A DNA stretch of 64,000 bases. Source: Desulfosporosinus orientis DSM 765. Lineage in GTDB: Bacteria; Bacillota; Desulfitobacteriia; Desulfitobacteriales; Desulfitobacteriaceae. The stretch is taken from positions 4,074,001 through 4,138,000 of the forward strand of contig NC_016584.1 in assembly GCF_000235605.1 (NCBI RefSeq). The letters run 5' to 3'. Below, one piece after another: positions 26,087 through 33,934 of the stretch. How positions within the stretch are numbered: position 1 is the stretch's first letter; each line of letters opens with the position of its first letter. The position numbers and the translations under genes are program-made. The notes under the pieces were generated by a model. It saw nothing but the letters and a program-made list of their open reading frames with translations, did not search any database and had not been told where the DNA came from.

Positions 26087-27235
26087 TTAGACGACGGCGG
26101 ACTCCAGGTCCAGCTTGCCGCCGCTGAAACGATCCAGACTAAATCGTTCGATGGGCATGAAACATTCTTGTCCCAATATTTTCTGGACTAACAAGACTGC
26201 TGTCTGTGGGGCAACCATGAAACCATGACCACTGAACCCAGCGGCCACCCACATTCCTTTAGCACCGGGAACTTCATCCAAAATCGGATTGGCATCCGGA
26301 CTCATATCATAGAGACCGGACCATTGACGAACCACACGGAGATTTTTCAGCAAAGGCAACACTGTTGTGGCTTGACGAGCCACATCCTCCAGGAACTGCC
26401 AGCTGGATTGAATATTAAAATCTTTAGGTTCATTAGGATCTCCCACACCCATAACAAAACTGCCGTGGGGGGTCTGCTGGCAGTATAAGCGATGATGGAG
26501 TGAAATGACCATGGGATCCTGACAAGGCTCCACAGGTTCAGTGACTAAGGCCTGATGACGCTGGGGATAAAGAGGAAGCTTAAAACCAACCATGTCACAA
26601 ATTTGTCCCGCAGCGTAACCACAGGCATTGATCACTGTTTGGGCAAAGATATCCCCATTCGAAGTCTTAACCCCAGTTACTTTGCCTTTTTCCAGCTTGA
26701 TACCGGTAACCGAAGTGTAGGTTTCAAACTTCACTCCCAGCCTGGCGGCAGCTTTATAATAAGCATCAACCACATGAAAAGGGTTGGCATGCCCGTCTGA
26801 ATGGCAGAAAGTGGCTCCGATCAAGCCCTTTGTGTTTAAATGAGGGACAATTTCCAAGGCTTCCTGGGGAGTAATCATTTTCGTGGGAATCCCCAGGCTA
26901 TGCTGGACGGCAACATTTTTTTTGTATTGCTCCCATTCCTTTTCCGTATAGGAAACCATCAGATAGCCGCCTTGCTTAAATTCAATATCCCGATCATATT
27001 CAAGCTCTTCGTTCATACTCTCAAAGCGTTTCACACTGTCTCTGGCCAGTATGGCGTTGGTTTCCGTTCCCCATTGCTGGCGGACTCCAGCCCCACAGCG
27101 CCCCGTTGCTCCGGAAGACAGGTATTGTTTTTCAATAACCACTATGTCCTTAACCCCGCGCAGGGCCAGTTCATAGGCAGCTGCACAGCCGGTAATTCCT
27201 CCGCCGATGATCACAACATTTGCTATCTTTTGCAC
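26087..27235 (-). CDS. FAD-dependent amino-acid dehydrogenase, beta-type subunit (DadA/SoxB-like)
   Basis: About 382 residues in the DAO fold. The ADP-binding loop VVIIGGGITGCAAAYELALRG is near the N-terminus, followed by GATGRCGAGVRQQWG and the C-terminal PDANPILDEVPGAKGMWVAAGFSGHGFMVAP. This class oxidises secondary amino acids such as proline, hydroxyproline or sarcosine. The GTG start at 27235 is chosen because GGAGG lies nine bases upstream. Neighbouring P5C dehydrogenase makes L-proline, giving P5C, the most economical substrate, but this is an inference. Confidence 0.88.
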   Translation of the reverse strand: MQKIANVVIIGGGITGCAAAYELALRGVKDIVVIEKQYLSSGATGRCGAGVRQQWGTETNAILARDSVKRFESMNEELEYDRDIEFKQGGYLMVSYTEKEWEQYKKNVAVQHSLGIPTKMITPQEALEIVPHLNTKGLIGATFCHSDGHANPFHVVDAYYKAAARLGVKFETYTSVTGIKLEKGKVTGVKTSNGDIFAQTVINACGYAAGQICDMVGFKLPLYPQRHQALVTEPVEPCQDPMVISLHHRLYCQQTPHGSFVMGVGDPNEPKDFNIQSSWQFLEDVARQATTVLPLLKNLRVVRQWSGLYDMSPDANPILDEVPGAKGMWVAAGFSGHGFMVAPQTAVLLVQKILGQECFMPIERFSLDRFSGGKLDLESAVV

Positions 27236-27236
27236 T

Positions 27237-27506
27237 CTACTCACCCTCCGCATATGTGCCCAGCTTAACCGGCTTCACTGTAGGGCGAAAAGTCGGCATT
27301 AAAACGTCTCCCACAGGAATGCCATAAAACTTTGCTAATTCTTGGGCAATTAACATCCGACAAGTTCGTCCTTGGCAAGGGCCCATTCCGGCACGCAGCA
27401 CACGCTTAATCTCATCAATGGTTCGGTACCCTTCCTTGATCAGATCCTGAATTTCGTCCAGGGTAATATCTTCACACCGGCAAATAACCACATCTTTAGT
27501 TTCCAT
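27237..27506 (-). CDS. BFD-like [2Fe-2S] subunit
   Basis: An 89-residue protein with the four-cysteine BFD pattern: VICRCEDITLDEI and GMGPCQGRTCRM. In known heteromeric proline, hydroxyproline and opine dehydrogenases this domain is often fused to the C-terminus of the alpha subunit; here it is a separate gene. The ATG at 27506 overlaps the previous gene's end, and the longer reading has no support. It should carry electrons within the dehydrogenase complex. Confidence 0.87.
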   Translation of the reverse strand: METKDVVICRCEDITLDEIQDLIKEGYRTIDEIKRVLRAGMGPCQGRTCRMLIAQELAKFYGIPVGDVLMPTFRPTVKPVKLGTYAEGE

Positions 27507-27999
27507 GACGGACTCCTCCCAAACGTATACTACGCACTTCCATGGCCAGTTCTTTGGGAACAACTAACCATATTGTGTATGTTTTGTTTTTCTGGCCCCC
27601 CGACTGGACTTTATTGACTTTAAAAATCCCCAGTTCTTCCCCGGAGCGGTTTAAGCCCATAACCTCTTCTCCCACTTGCGGGACAGGCAGATATTCGAAA
27701 GGAATTCTGACAATGGCTTCCTCATCACTAAAGGAGCCGTCGACTATGAAAATAGCTAATCCCGGACAGCGGCTGAGACAAACACCGCAGCCGTTGCATT
27801 TTTCGGGGTCCAGCTTCGGCAAATCGTTAATGTCTGCCATTGGCTGAATTGCCCCTTGTTTGCAGGATTCTGTGCAGGGATTGCAAGGAATCTCCTGGAA
27901 GCACTCAATGACGGCAACCGGACCTTTGTTTAAGCGTTCTTGGCTGGGAGAAACAGCCTTTATATCTTCAGTTGTGGGAACTCCCGTCTTCTTTAACAT
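27496..27999 (-). CDS. 4Fe-4S ferredoxin-type subunit
   Basis: A 167-residue protein with cysteine clusters CFQEIPCNPCTESCKQGAI and CNGCGVCLSRCPGLAIF in its first half, likely binding one or two [4Fe-4S] clusters, and a C-terminal beta-rich region (YLPVPQVGEEVMGLNRSGEE) without cysteines. It overlaps the alpha-subunit gene by seven bases. A subunit of this kind is not part of the Pseudomonas-type hydroxyproline dehydrogenase and may adapt the complex to an anaerobic electron acceptor. Confidence 0.85.
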   Translation of the reverse strand: MLKKTGVPTTEDIKAVSPSQERLNKGPVAVIECFQEIPCNPCTESCKQGAIQPMADINDLPKLDPEKCNGCGVCLSRCPGLAIFIVDGSFSDEEAIVRIPFEYLPVPQVGEEVMGLNRSGEELGIFKVNKVQSGGQKNKTYTIWLVVPKELAMEVRSIRLGGVRHGN

Positions 28000-29087
28000 G
28001 CCGCCTCCCCCTTTTCCATTAATTTAGCTAATCCGGCAAGGGTCTTTTGTCCCGCGGGACCGGAGCGGAGTTCCCTTAACTCTGCCTGAGCCTCCCTTTG
28101 CAGCTTCGGAGCCAGATCCTCACCATAACCAAGGCTGTATGCCGCGCAGATACCTGCTAAGCGGCCTTCCACCATAGCCGAACTGGCTTCTTCAACTCCG
28201 CTGACATCCCCAGCAACATAGAGTCCCGGACGAGTGGTTTCCATTGATTCGTTTCTGATAGGAACATGCCCGGAAAGCTCCGGCACATATTTCATCCGGC
28301 AGTCGGCTTGGAAACATAGTTCTGTTAAGGGGCTTAAGCCGACAGCCAAGCAGATAACATCCACTTTTAAATCTTGCTCTGTCCCAGATATAGGCTGCCA
28401 GTTCTCATCTAGTTGTGAGATAATGGCACCTTCTACAGTATCTGCACCGTAGGCTTCCCGGATAGTATGGGAAGTCAAAATCGGAACTCCCGCACGTCGT
28501 ACCTTGGAGGCATGAACGAGATAACCGCCTATGGTTGGTGCTGCTTCGATAATCGCTGCTATTTCCACTCCGGCCTGCATTAGTTGATAAGAAACGATTA
28601 AGCCGATATTACCTGCACCGACCATCAGCACACGCTGCCCGGGAACAATCCCATGTACATTCATTAAGGTCTGCACTGCTCCGGCCCCGTAAACCCCGGG
28701 CAAATCGTTATTGGGAAAAGGAATCATCTTCTCAGAGGCACCCGTAGCAACAATAATTTTGCGAGGATTGATTTTGAGGTGCCTGCCCTGCTGCTCTGCT
28801 GTTACTACTCCGTCTTCATAGATTCCTAAAGCTGTTGTATCGTTCCAAACTTCAATTTTAGGATTCTGAGCACATTGTTCGATAAGCAAATTGCCGATTT
28901 GGAAGCCCCGGTCCCCGGCATATTGCTTTTTAGAACCAAAGAACTTGTGGGTTTGTTTAACCAGTTGACCGCCAGGTTTCTCATCTCTCTCTACAACAAG
29001 CACCTTTGCCCCTAAATCAGCCGCCGCAACGGCAGCACTCAAACCTGCCGGACCGCCGCCAATAATGAGAATCTCTATATCTTTCAC
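27993..29087 (-). CDS. NAD(P)/FAD-dependent oxidoreductase, alpha-type subunit (HcnB/LhpB-like)
   Basis: A 364-residue two-dinucleotide-binding flavoprotein. The first loop is ILIIGGGPAGLSAAVAAADLG, the second VLMVGAGNIGLIVSYQLMQAG, and the C-terminal FAD motif GLYVAGDVSGVEEAS. It matches the alpha subunits of opine oxidase, hydrogen cyanide synthase and D-hydroxyproline dehydrogenase, but lacks their C-terminal [2Fe-2S] domain, which is encoded separately at 27237. It overlaps both neighbours by a few bases, indicating translational coupling. It would channel electrons from the beta subunit. Confidence 0.9.
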   Translation of the reverse strand: MKDIEILIIGGGPAGLSAAVAAADLGAKVLVVERDEKPGGQLVKQTHKFFGSKKQYAGDRGFQIGNLLIEQCAQNPKIEVWNDTTALGIYEDGVVTAEQQGRHLKINPRKIIVATGASEKMIPFPNNDLPGVYGAGAVQTLMNVHGIVPGQRVLMVGAGNIGLIVSYQLMQAGVEIAAIIEAAPTIGGYLVHASKVRRAGVPILTSHTIREAYGADTVEGAIISQLDENWQPISGTEQDLKVDVICLAVGLSPLTELCFQADCRMKYVPELSGHVPIRNESMETTRPGLYVAGDVSGVEEASSAMVEGRLAGICAAYSLGYGEDLAPKLQREAQAELRELRSGPAGQKTLAGLAKLMEKGEAAC

Positions 29088-29389
29088 TTTAGCTGCCCCT
29101 TTCCCTGTTGAGTTTCTACTCGCATGCCGGGCTTAAGCTTTTCCACACAGATTCTCACATTGGGTTCTCCGTCCACCACCATCAGGCAAGAAGAACAATT
29201 GCCGATGGCGCAAAAAAGGCCACGGGGGCGATGCCTTGTCTGACTATGTCCTAAAACCCGAACTCCGGCTGCATGCAAGGCTGCTGCAATAGTTTCCCCT
29301 TCATGGCCTTTCAGCTCTTGTCCATCAAAGAAAAATGAAATTTCCTCTCCACGCAGGAAGTCTAAAATTGGATGCTCGGTGATTCGCAT
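29084..29389 (-). CDS. [2Fe-2S] ferredoxin-like subunit (HcnA/LhpE-like)
   Basis: A 101-residue plant-type [2Fe-2S] domain with cluster ligands in GLFCAIGNCSSCLMVVDG and a final C in RICVEKLKPGM; it starts MRITEHPILDFLRGEEISF. The ATG at 29389 is favoured: GGGGAG lies upstream, and the longer frame to 29542 would run across a consensus sigma-54 promoter. It is the first gene of the dehydrogenase/P5C dehydrogenase operon. Confidence 0.9.
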   Translation of the reverse strand: MRITEHPILDFLRGEEISFFFDGQELKGHEGETIAAALHAAGVRVLGHSQTRHRPRGLFCAIGNCSSCLMVVDGEPNVRICVEKLKPGMRVETQQGKGQLK

Positions 29390-29432
29390 AAAACACACTC
29401 CCCAGTTATGTAGCTTTCTGTCTATTAAAATA

Positions 29433-29448
29433 TGCAATTCTTGTGCCA
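29433..29448 (-). promoter_or_regulatory. Consensus sigma-54 promoter of the dehydrogenase/P5C dehydrogenase operon
   Basis: The minus strand reads TGGCAC-N5-TTGCA, an exact match to the sigma-54 consensus. The predicted start is near 29421, about 32 bases before the ATG at 29389. A short inverted repeat (TGGGTG/CACCCA, two-base spacer, 29455-29468) sits directly upstream. A sigma-54 activator gene lies 6 kb away at 35372 and is the obvious candidate regulator. Confidence 0.88.
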
Positions 29449-29523
29449 TGTTCCTGGGTGCACACCCATGCGGCCAGCTCAACGCACAATTAAAGGCTAA
29501 AAGGGGACGAAGGCTGTGTCCTG

Positions 29524-29800
29524 GGGCGGGCAGCTTCGACACATCCGCTCACCGCAGCATTCCGAGGCTCGCCCACTCGCGGCCGCAGGAGCTGCGCCAA
29601 ACCTCCGGGTAATACCTGATGTTAACCAGGCTCCGCATTCCCCGCAGCCGCTTGTGGGCTTTTACCGCCTCTCCATGCAATGGGTTCGCTCCTGTGGACG
29701 AAGCCGCCCTGGCTTTCAGGTCCACGGGTCTTTAGATTGTTTTGGGGCTTTAGGGTTGCTTTTTTCAGAGTAGACCCTCATGCCGCTGCCGCAGCACCAT
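29524..29800. repeat. GC-rich intergenic repeat, copy B
   Basis: The sequence is collinear with copy A (12893-13215) with scattered substitutions and small indels. Fold-back arms lie at 29572-29589 and 29641-29658, with more mismatches than in copy A. It carries the GGACGAAG...GGTCCACGG hairpin and the TTTTTCAGAGTAG end block shared with copy C. Reading frames over it are not conserved in copy A, so I treat it as non-coding. Confidence 0.75.
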
Positions 29801-29879
29801 CAGATGATGAAAAATGCCAAATACGCTTAAGATCTACGAAGCCTTACCTGAGTCCCCAAAGTTCTGCTTCCACTCCCGA

Positions 29880-30290
29880 CAAACAGGCAGGAGGAGCGCT
29901 TGTCTGCTCAGCGGATGCGTCAGTGGAGCCGCGCTAAGGCGATTGCCGACGGTTCGCGTCCCGGTAGCGCGCCGCAGGACTTGTCCATGGATGGACTGAT
30001 GCCGCGGTGCCAAGGATGGCAAGGAGCGGCACACATGCAGAAATACCCAGAGGTTCGGACACGCTCGCGAACCGTCCAGCGAGCCAGCGGTGGAACTCGC
30101 AGATGCGTGCTGAACGACGAAGACACGGTCTTCGCACGGGTTAAACCTTCTTGCAGCACCGTCTTCGCACGAGTTAACATAGCGGAAAAGCACTCCGCCC
30201 CAGAGCCAGACATAAGAACCGACCCGCTGTCTACTCAGGAAGCTTTTTTCAGGGTAGCCTTCCATACTGCTGGCGCAGGAGAGTAGTGTA
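29880..30290. repeat. GC-rich intergenic repeat, copy D (rearranged)
   Basis: A GC-rich non-genic stretch next to copy B. It contains the palindromic module CGAAGACACGGTCTTCGCAC followed by TTCTTGCAGCA, then a second GTCTTCGCACGAGTTAAC, and ends TTTTTTCAGGGTAGCC, like the 3' end of the other copies. The module is in the reverse orientation relative to copy A. Long open frames on both strands reflect the GC content. Together with copy B it fills the 860-base gap between the dehydrogenase and transporter operons. Confidence 0.6.
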
Positions 30291-30312
30291 GAAAAGCGCT
30301 GATTAATAACAA

Positions 30313-30366
30313 AAGGAGCGTTTCTCCCAATCTCAGCTGTGCCTGAAATTTGAGGAAACGCTCCTT
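30313..30366 (-). terminator. Terminator of the branched-chain-type transporter operon
   Basis: AAGGAGCGTTTC (30313-30324) pairs perfectly with GAAACGCTCCTT (30355-30366). On the minus strand it runs into CTTTTGTT, about 40 bases after the livF stop. Confidence 0.75.
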
Positions 30367-30404
30367 AATTCATTGGAATGGCCTATATTAGCTTATGTTT
30401 TACG

Positions 30405-31112
30405 TTATTCGCCCAGGTATGCCTTGCGGATATCTTCGTTTTGGGCCAGTTCTCTTGCCGGACCTTCCAGGACGATTTCACCGGTTTCCAAAACATAGGC
30501 CCGGTGGGAGATTTCTAAAGCCAAGTGGGCGTTTTGTTCCACCAAGAGGATGGTTGTGCCGGCGGCATTAATATCTTCAATGATGTGGAAAATCTCTTCC
30601 ACCAGCATAGGGGCTAAACCCATACTGGGTTCATCCAGAATCAGCAGATCCGGTCTAGTCATCAGGGCCCGGCCCATAGCCAGCATTTGCTGTTCTCCGC
30701 CGGATAAAGTACCTGCCACCTGTTTAATTCTTTCCTTCAGCCTGGGAAAGTGGTGATAAACGCGGTCGAAATCTTCTTGACCGGGCTTGCCTTTACGGCT
30801 GTGAGCACCCATCAGGAGATTCTCATAAACAGACATCTCCGGAAAAACCCGGCGCCCTTCAGGGACGTGGGAAAGGCCCATCTCGACAATTTTGTGAGGG
30901 GGCATCCCCTGAATTTGTACATCTTTAAAAGTAATGATACTCTCTTTGCTGGAAGGCTTCAGCAGTCCCGAAATTGTACGCAGGGTCGTACTTTTTCCAG
31001 CTCCATTGGCACCAATCAAGGCCACAATTTCACTATTTTTTACTTCCACAGAAATTCCATGTAACGCTTTGATTGAGCCATAGCTCACATCAACCTTTTC
31101 TAACTTCAACAT
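30405..31112 (-). CDS. livF: Branched-chain-type amino-acid ABC transporter ATPase LivF
   Basis: A 235-residue ATPase with Walker A ALIGANGAGKSTTLRTISG, signature GTLSGGEQQMLAMGRALM, Walker B LLILDEPSMGLAP and the H-loop LLVEQNAHLAL. The start at 31112 follows AAGGAGGGCCAAGAC; the longer frame has no support. It is the last gene of a complete livKHMGF-type operon and pairs with LivG. Confidence 0.94.
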   Translation of the reverse strand: MLKLEKVDVSYGSIKALHGISVEVKNSEIVALIGANGAGKSTTLRTISGLLKPSSKESIITFKDVQIQGMPPHKIVEMGLSHVPEGRRVFPEMSVYENLLMGAHSRKGKPGQEDFDRVYHHFPRLKERIKQVAGTLSGGEQQMLAMGRALMTRPDLLILDEPSMGLAPMLVEEIFHIIEDINAAGTTILLVEQNAHLALEISHRAYVLETGEIVLEGPARELAQNEDIRKAYLGE

Positions 31113-31125
31113 GTCTTGGCCCTCC

Positions 31126-31908
31126 TTAGCGCCGAATTCTACTTTTGAATTTACCGGAGCCCAAGTATGCTTCGATGACAGCTTTATTGCTGCGGACCTC
31201 CTGAGGCAGCCCTTCTGCAATGAGCTTGCCATAATCAAGTACGGCAATTCGCTCAGAAATACCCATGACCAGCTTCATATCGTGTTCAACCAAAAAAATC
31301 GTAATGCCCGTATCCCGAATTTTGCGGATCATATCCATGAGCACTACTTTTTCTTGAGGGTTCATTCCTGCTGCAGGCTCATCCAACAGTAAAATTTTCG
31401 GCTTGGAAACCAGAGCCCGGGCTATTTCCAAACGCCGCTGTTCACCATAGGACAGATTTTTAGCCAATTCCTCTCGTTTTCCCACTAAATCAAGAAATTG
31501 AAGAGCTTCCAGAGATTTCTCCGTGATTTCCGCTTCTTCCCGCTTCATGCCGGGTACCCGGGTCAAAGCATGAAACAAGCCTGCTTTGCCGCTGCAGTGG
31601 GCACCGATTTTAACATTATCCAAGACAGAAAGCTCGGTAAACAGGCGAATGGTCTGGAAGGTTCGAGTGATTCCCATCTCTGCGACCTTGTGGGTTGGAA
31701 CTCCTGCCAGGGACTTGCCTGCCAGGGTAATTTCCCCTTCAGTAGGTTTATAAATTCCGGTAATCAAGTTAAAAACCGTACTTTTGCCTGCTCCATTAGG
31801 GCCAATCAAGGCTAAAATTTCACCCTGTTTTACCTCTAAGTTAACAGTATCAACTGCTGTCAGACCGCCAAAGCGGATGGTTACGTTATTTAACGATAAT
31901 AAGCTCAC
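31126..31908 (-). CDS. livG: Branched-chain-type amino-acid ABC transporter ATPase LivG
   Basis: A 260-residue ATPase with Walker [20 protein letters not shown], signature [16 protein letters not shown] (the Y-for-S form usual in LivG), Walker [17 protein letters not shown] and H-loop [12 protein letters not shown]. The length and C-terminal [21 protein letters not shown] are typical. It is two bases from livM and 13 from livF. Confidence 0.94.
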   Translation of the reverse strand: MSLLSLNNVTIRFGGLTAVDTVNLEVKQGEILALIGPNGAGKSTVFNLITGIYKPTEGEITLAGKSLAGVPTHKVAEMGITRTFQTIRLFTELSVLDNVKIGAHCSGKAGLFHALTRVPGMKREEAEITEKSLEALQFLDLVGKREELAKNLSYGEQRRLEIARALVSKPKILLLDEPAAGMNPQEKVVLMDMIRKIRDTGITIFLVEHDMKLVMGISERIAVLDYGKLIAEGLPQEVRSNKAVIEAYLGSGKFKSRIRR

Positions 31909-31910
31909 CC

Positions 31911-32879
31911 TTATTCCCCCCGTCCGGCCTGTTTTTTCTTAGGCAGCATAAATGCACGGCGAACGGCCTGCCTTAGGTTGACTCCGCCCATTAAGCCATA
32001 AGGACGGAAGATCATGATAATAATTAAGAGTACCCCGTAGACCATCATCCGGTAATTGGCCAGTGGTCTCAAAATTTCCGGAGCTGCCGTCAGAACCACA
32101 GCACCAATAATCGTTCCCGGAATACTGCCCAATCCGCCCAGAACAACAATATTTAAGATATCAACGGATTTAAGAAAGCCGAAGTCCGTAGGTTGAATAA
32201 AAGTGGTTGTGTGAGCAAATAAAGCCCCTCCGACTCCGGCACAAAAAGCCCCTATGGCAAAGGCCTGAATCTTATACAGGGTAGTATTAATCCCAACGGC
32301 CGATGAAGCAATCTCATCTTCCCGAATAGCCAGCATGGCCCGGCCGTTACGGGAATTTTCCAGCCAAACCATAGCGCAGATCGTCAGAACCACAATGGTC
32401 ATAACAATCGGAAAGGTTGTTGAGCCTTCAATCCCAAGGAAACCAATGGCCCCATTGGTAATCTTCATATTCGTAAATTGGACCCGAACAATCTCTGCAA
32501 AACCTAAGGTTGCAATGGCTAAATAATCGCCTGTCAAACGCAGAGTCGGAAAGCCAATAATAATTCCAAAAAGGCCTGCCACAAGACCCCCGATTAATAC
32601 ACCTAAAAGAAAAGGAACGTGATAGTTGACGGTAGCAATGGCCGAAGAATAAGCCCCGATACTCATAAAAGCCGCATGACCGAGAGAAAGCTGACCTGTT
32701 ACCCCTGTAATTAAATTTAAGCCTAAAGCCATAATTAAATTAATACCAATAAACAGCACGACCATGAGTATATAGGCAGGAATGAGATCGTTGATCAAAT
32801 TAGCCACTAAAGCAGTTAAAGCAAGCACACCCAGGAACAGCAAGACTTGAATAATCCAGTTGTTTAATAATTTCTTCAT
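31911..32879 (-). CDS. livM: Branched-chain-type amino-acid ABC transporter permease LivM
   Basis: A 322-residue permease with about ten membrane segments. The phrases [28 protein letters not shown] and [18 protein letters not shown] are family hallmarks, as is [14 protein letters not shown]. The ATG at 32879 is chosen because AAGGAGGGG then lies six bases upstream; an ATG at 32885 would leave no spacing. Confidence 0.93.
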   Translation of the reverse strand: MKKLLNNWIIQVLLFLGVLALTALVANLINDLIPAYILMVVLFIGINLIMALGLNLITGVTGQLSLGHAAFMSIGAYSSAIATVNYHVPFLLGVLIGGLVAGLFGIIIGFPTLRLTGDYLAIATLGFAEIVRVQFTNMKITNGAIGFLGIEGSTTFPIVMTIVVLTICAMVWLENSRNGRAMLAIREDEIASSAVGINTTLYKIQAFAIGAFCAGVGGALFAHTTTFIQPTDFGFLKSVDILNIVVLGGLGSIPGTIIGAVVLTAAPEILRPLANYRMMVYGVLLIIIMIFRPYGLMGGVNLRQAVRRAFMLPKKKQAGRGE

Positions 32880-32892
32880 CGCCATCCCCTCC

Positions 32893-33780
32893 TTAAACCT
32901 TTTTATTGGCTTTACGTCCAAGGATTCCTGAAGGCTTGAACAAAAGCACCAAGATTAGGATGGCAAAGGCAAAAGCATCTTTGTACTGAGATAAGTTGAC
33001 TGTAATACCTAATATTTCAGTCATTCCAATAACCAGTCCGCCGATCATAGCTCCAGGTATACTGCCGATTCCGCCGAGAACTGCCGCAGCAAAGGCCTTA
33101 AGACCAGCCATAAGCCCCATATACGGCTGCACCGCGTTAAAATAAATACCTGCCAAAACCCCGGCTGTTCCAGCTAAACCGGAACCTATAGCAAAGGTAA
33201 CAGAGATTACCCGGTCAATATTCACACCCATGAGGCTAGCCGCATCTTGATCCTGTGCACATGCGCGCATAGCCCTGCCCATCTTGGTGTAGGATACAAA
33301 GAGGTGTAAACCGAGCATCATAAGACCTGCTACCCCAATAATGACGATTTGGTAAATAGTAATCTGGAAATTTCCTATTTCATAGATCTTATTTTCAAAT
33401 AGTGTGGGGAACCCTCTTGTATTAGGTCCTTTCAGCCGGACCATTGTCGAGGATAGGAAGATGGACACACCAATAGCACTGATCAAAGCAGAAAGTCTTG
33501 ATGAACGACGAAGGGGTTTATAAGCAATTCGCTCAATCACAACTCCAAGTATCATGGTTATGATTGTAGCGCCTAATAACGCTACATATATATTGGAATA
33601 ATTAGTCAAGGCTATCACTAGGCCTGCATATGCGCCAAACATAAAGATTTCGCCATAAGCGAAATTGATCATACCGATGATACCGTACACCATGGTGTAG
33701 CCTAAAGCAATAAGGGCATAGATGCTTCCTAGGGCGAGCCCGTTAACAAGTTGCTGCATCAGATTGTTTAAAATCGGCAA
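32893..33780 (-). CDS. livH: Branched-chain-type amino-acid ABC transporter permease LivH
   Basis: A 295-residue permease with phrases typical of LivH: LVNGLALGSIYALIALGYTMVYGIIGMINFAYGE, GRAMRACAQDQDAASLMGVN and VLGGIGSIPGAMIGGL. It starts at a TTG with AAGGAGG eight to nine bases upstream. It follows the binding-protein gene across a hairpin. Confidence 0.93.
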   Translation of the reverse strand: MPILNNLMQQLVNGLALGSIYALIALGYTMVYGIIGMINFAYGEIFMFGAYAGLVIALTNYSNIYVALLGATIITMILGVVIERIAYKPLRRSSRLSALISAIGVSIFLSSTMVRLKGPNTRGFPTLFENKIYEIGNFQITIYQIVIIGVAGLMMLGLHLFVSYTKMGRAMRACAQDQDAASLMGVNIDRVISVTFAIGSGLAGTAGVLAGIYFNAVQPYMGLMAGLKAFAAAVLGGIGSIPGAMIGGLVIGMTEILGITVNLSQYKDAFAFAILILVLLFKPSGILGRKANKKV

Positions 33781-33859
33781 ATTTGGCGCCCTCCTTAAAT
33801 AATATGAATTAACGAAATATTTTGGAAAATAAAGGTTGTTAATTTTCTCTTAATGATTT

Positions 33860-33894
33860 GTAGCAGCACGGGTCCAAGGACCTTGTGCTGCTAC
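33860..33894 (-). other. Intercistronic hairpin between livK and livH
   Basis: GTAGCAGCAC pairs perfectly with GTGCTGCTAC, and an inner GGTCC/GGACC extends the stem. No T-run follows. This placement after a binding-protein gene commonly raises the ratio of binding protein to permease through attenuation or mRNA stabilisation. Confidence 0.65.
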
Positions 33895-33934
33895 TGCTAA
33901 TATTTAAAGAAATTTTGTGAATTTAGTTTTAATA

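Noticed and set aside
29390-29542. Longer N-terminus for the 2Fe-2S subunit gene
   Set aside because: It would cross the exact sigma-54 promoter, and the ATG at 29389 has a good ribosome-binding site and the family-typical start.
29834-30286. Overlapping long open frames on both strands (143, 128 and 97 codons)
   Set aside because: They lie in GC-rich repeat copy D, lack ribosome-binding sites and protein-like sequence, and are not conserved in the other copies.
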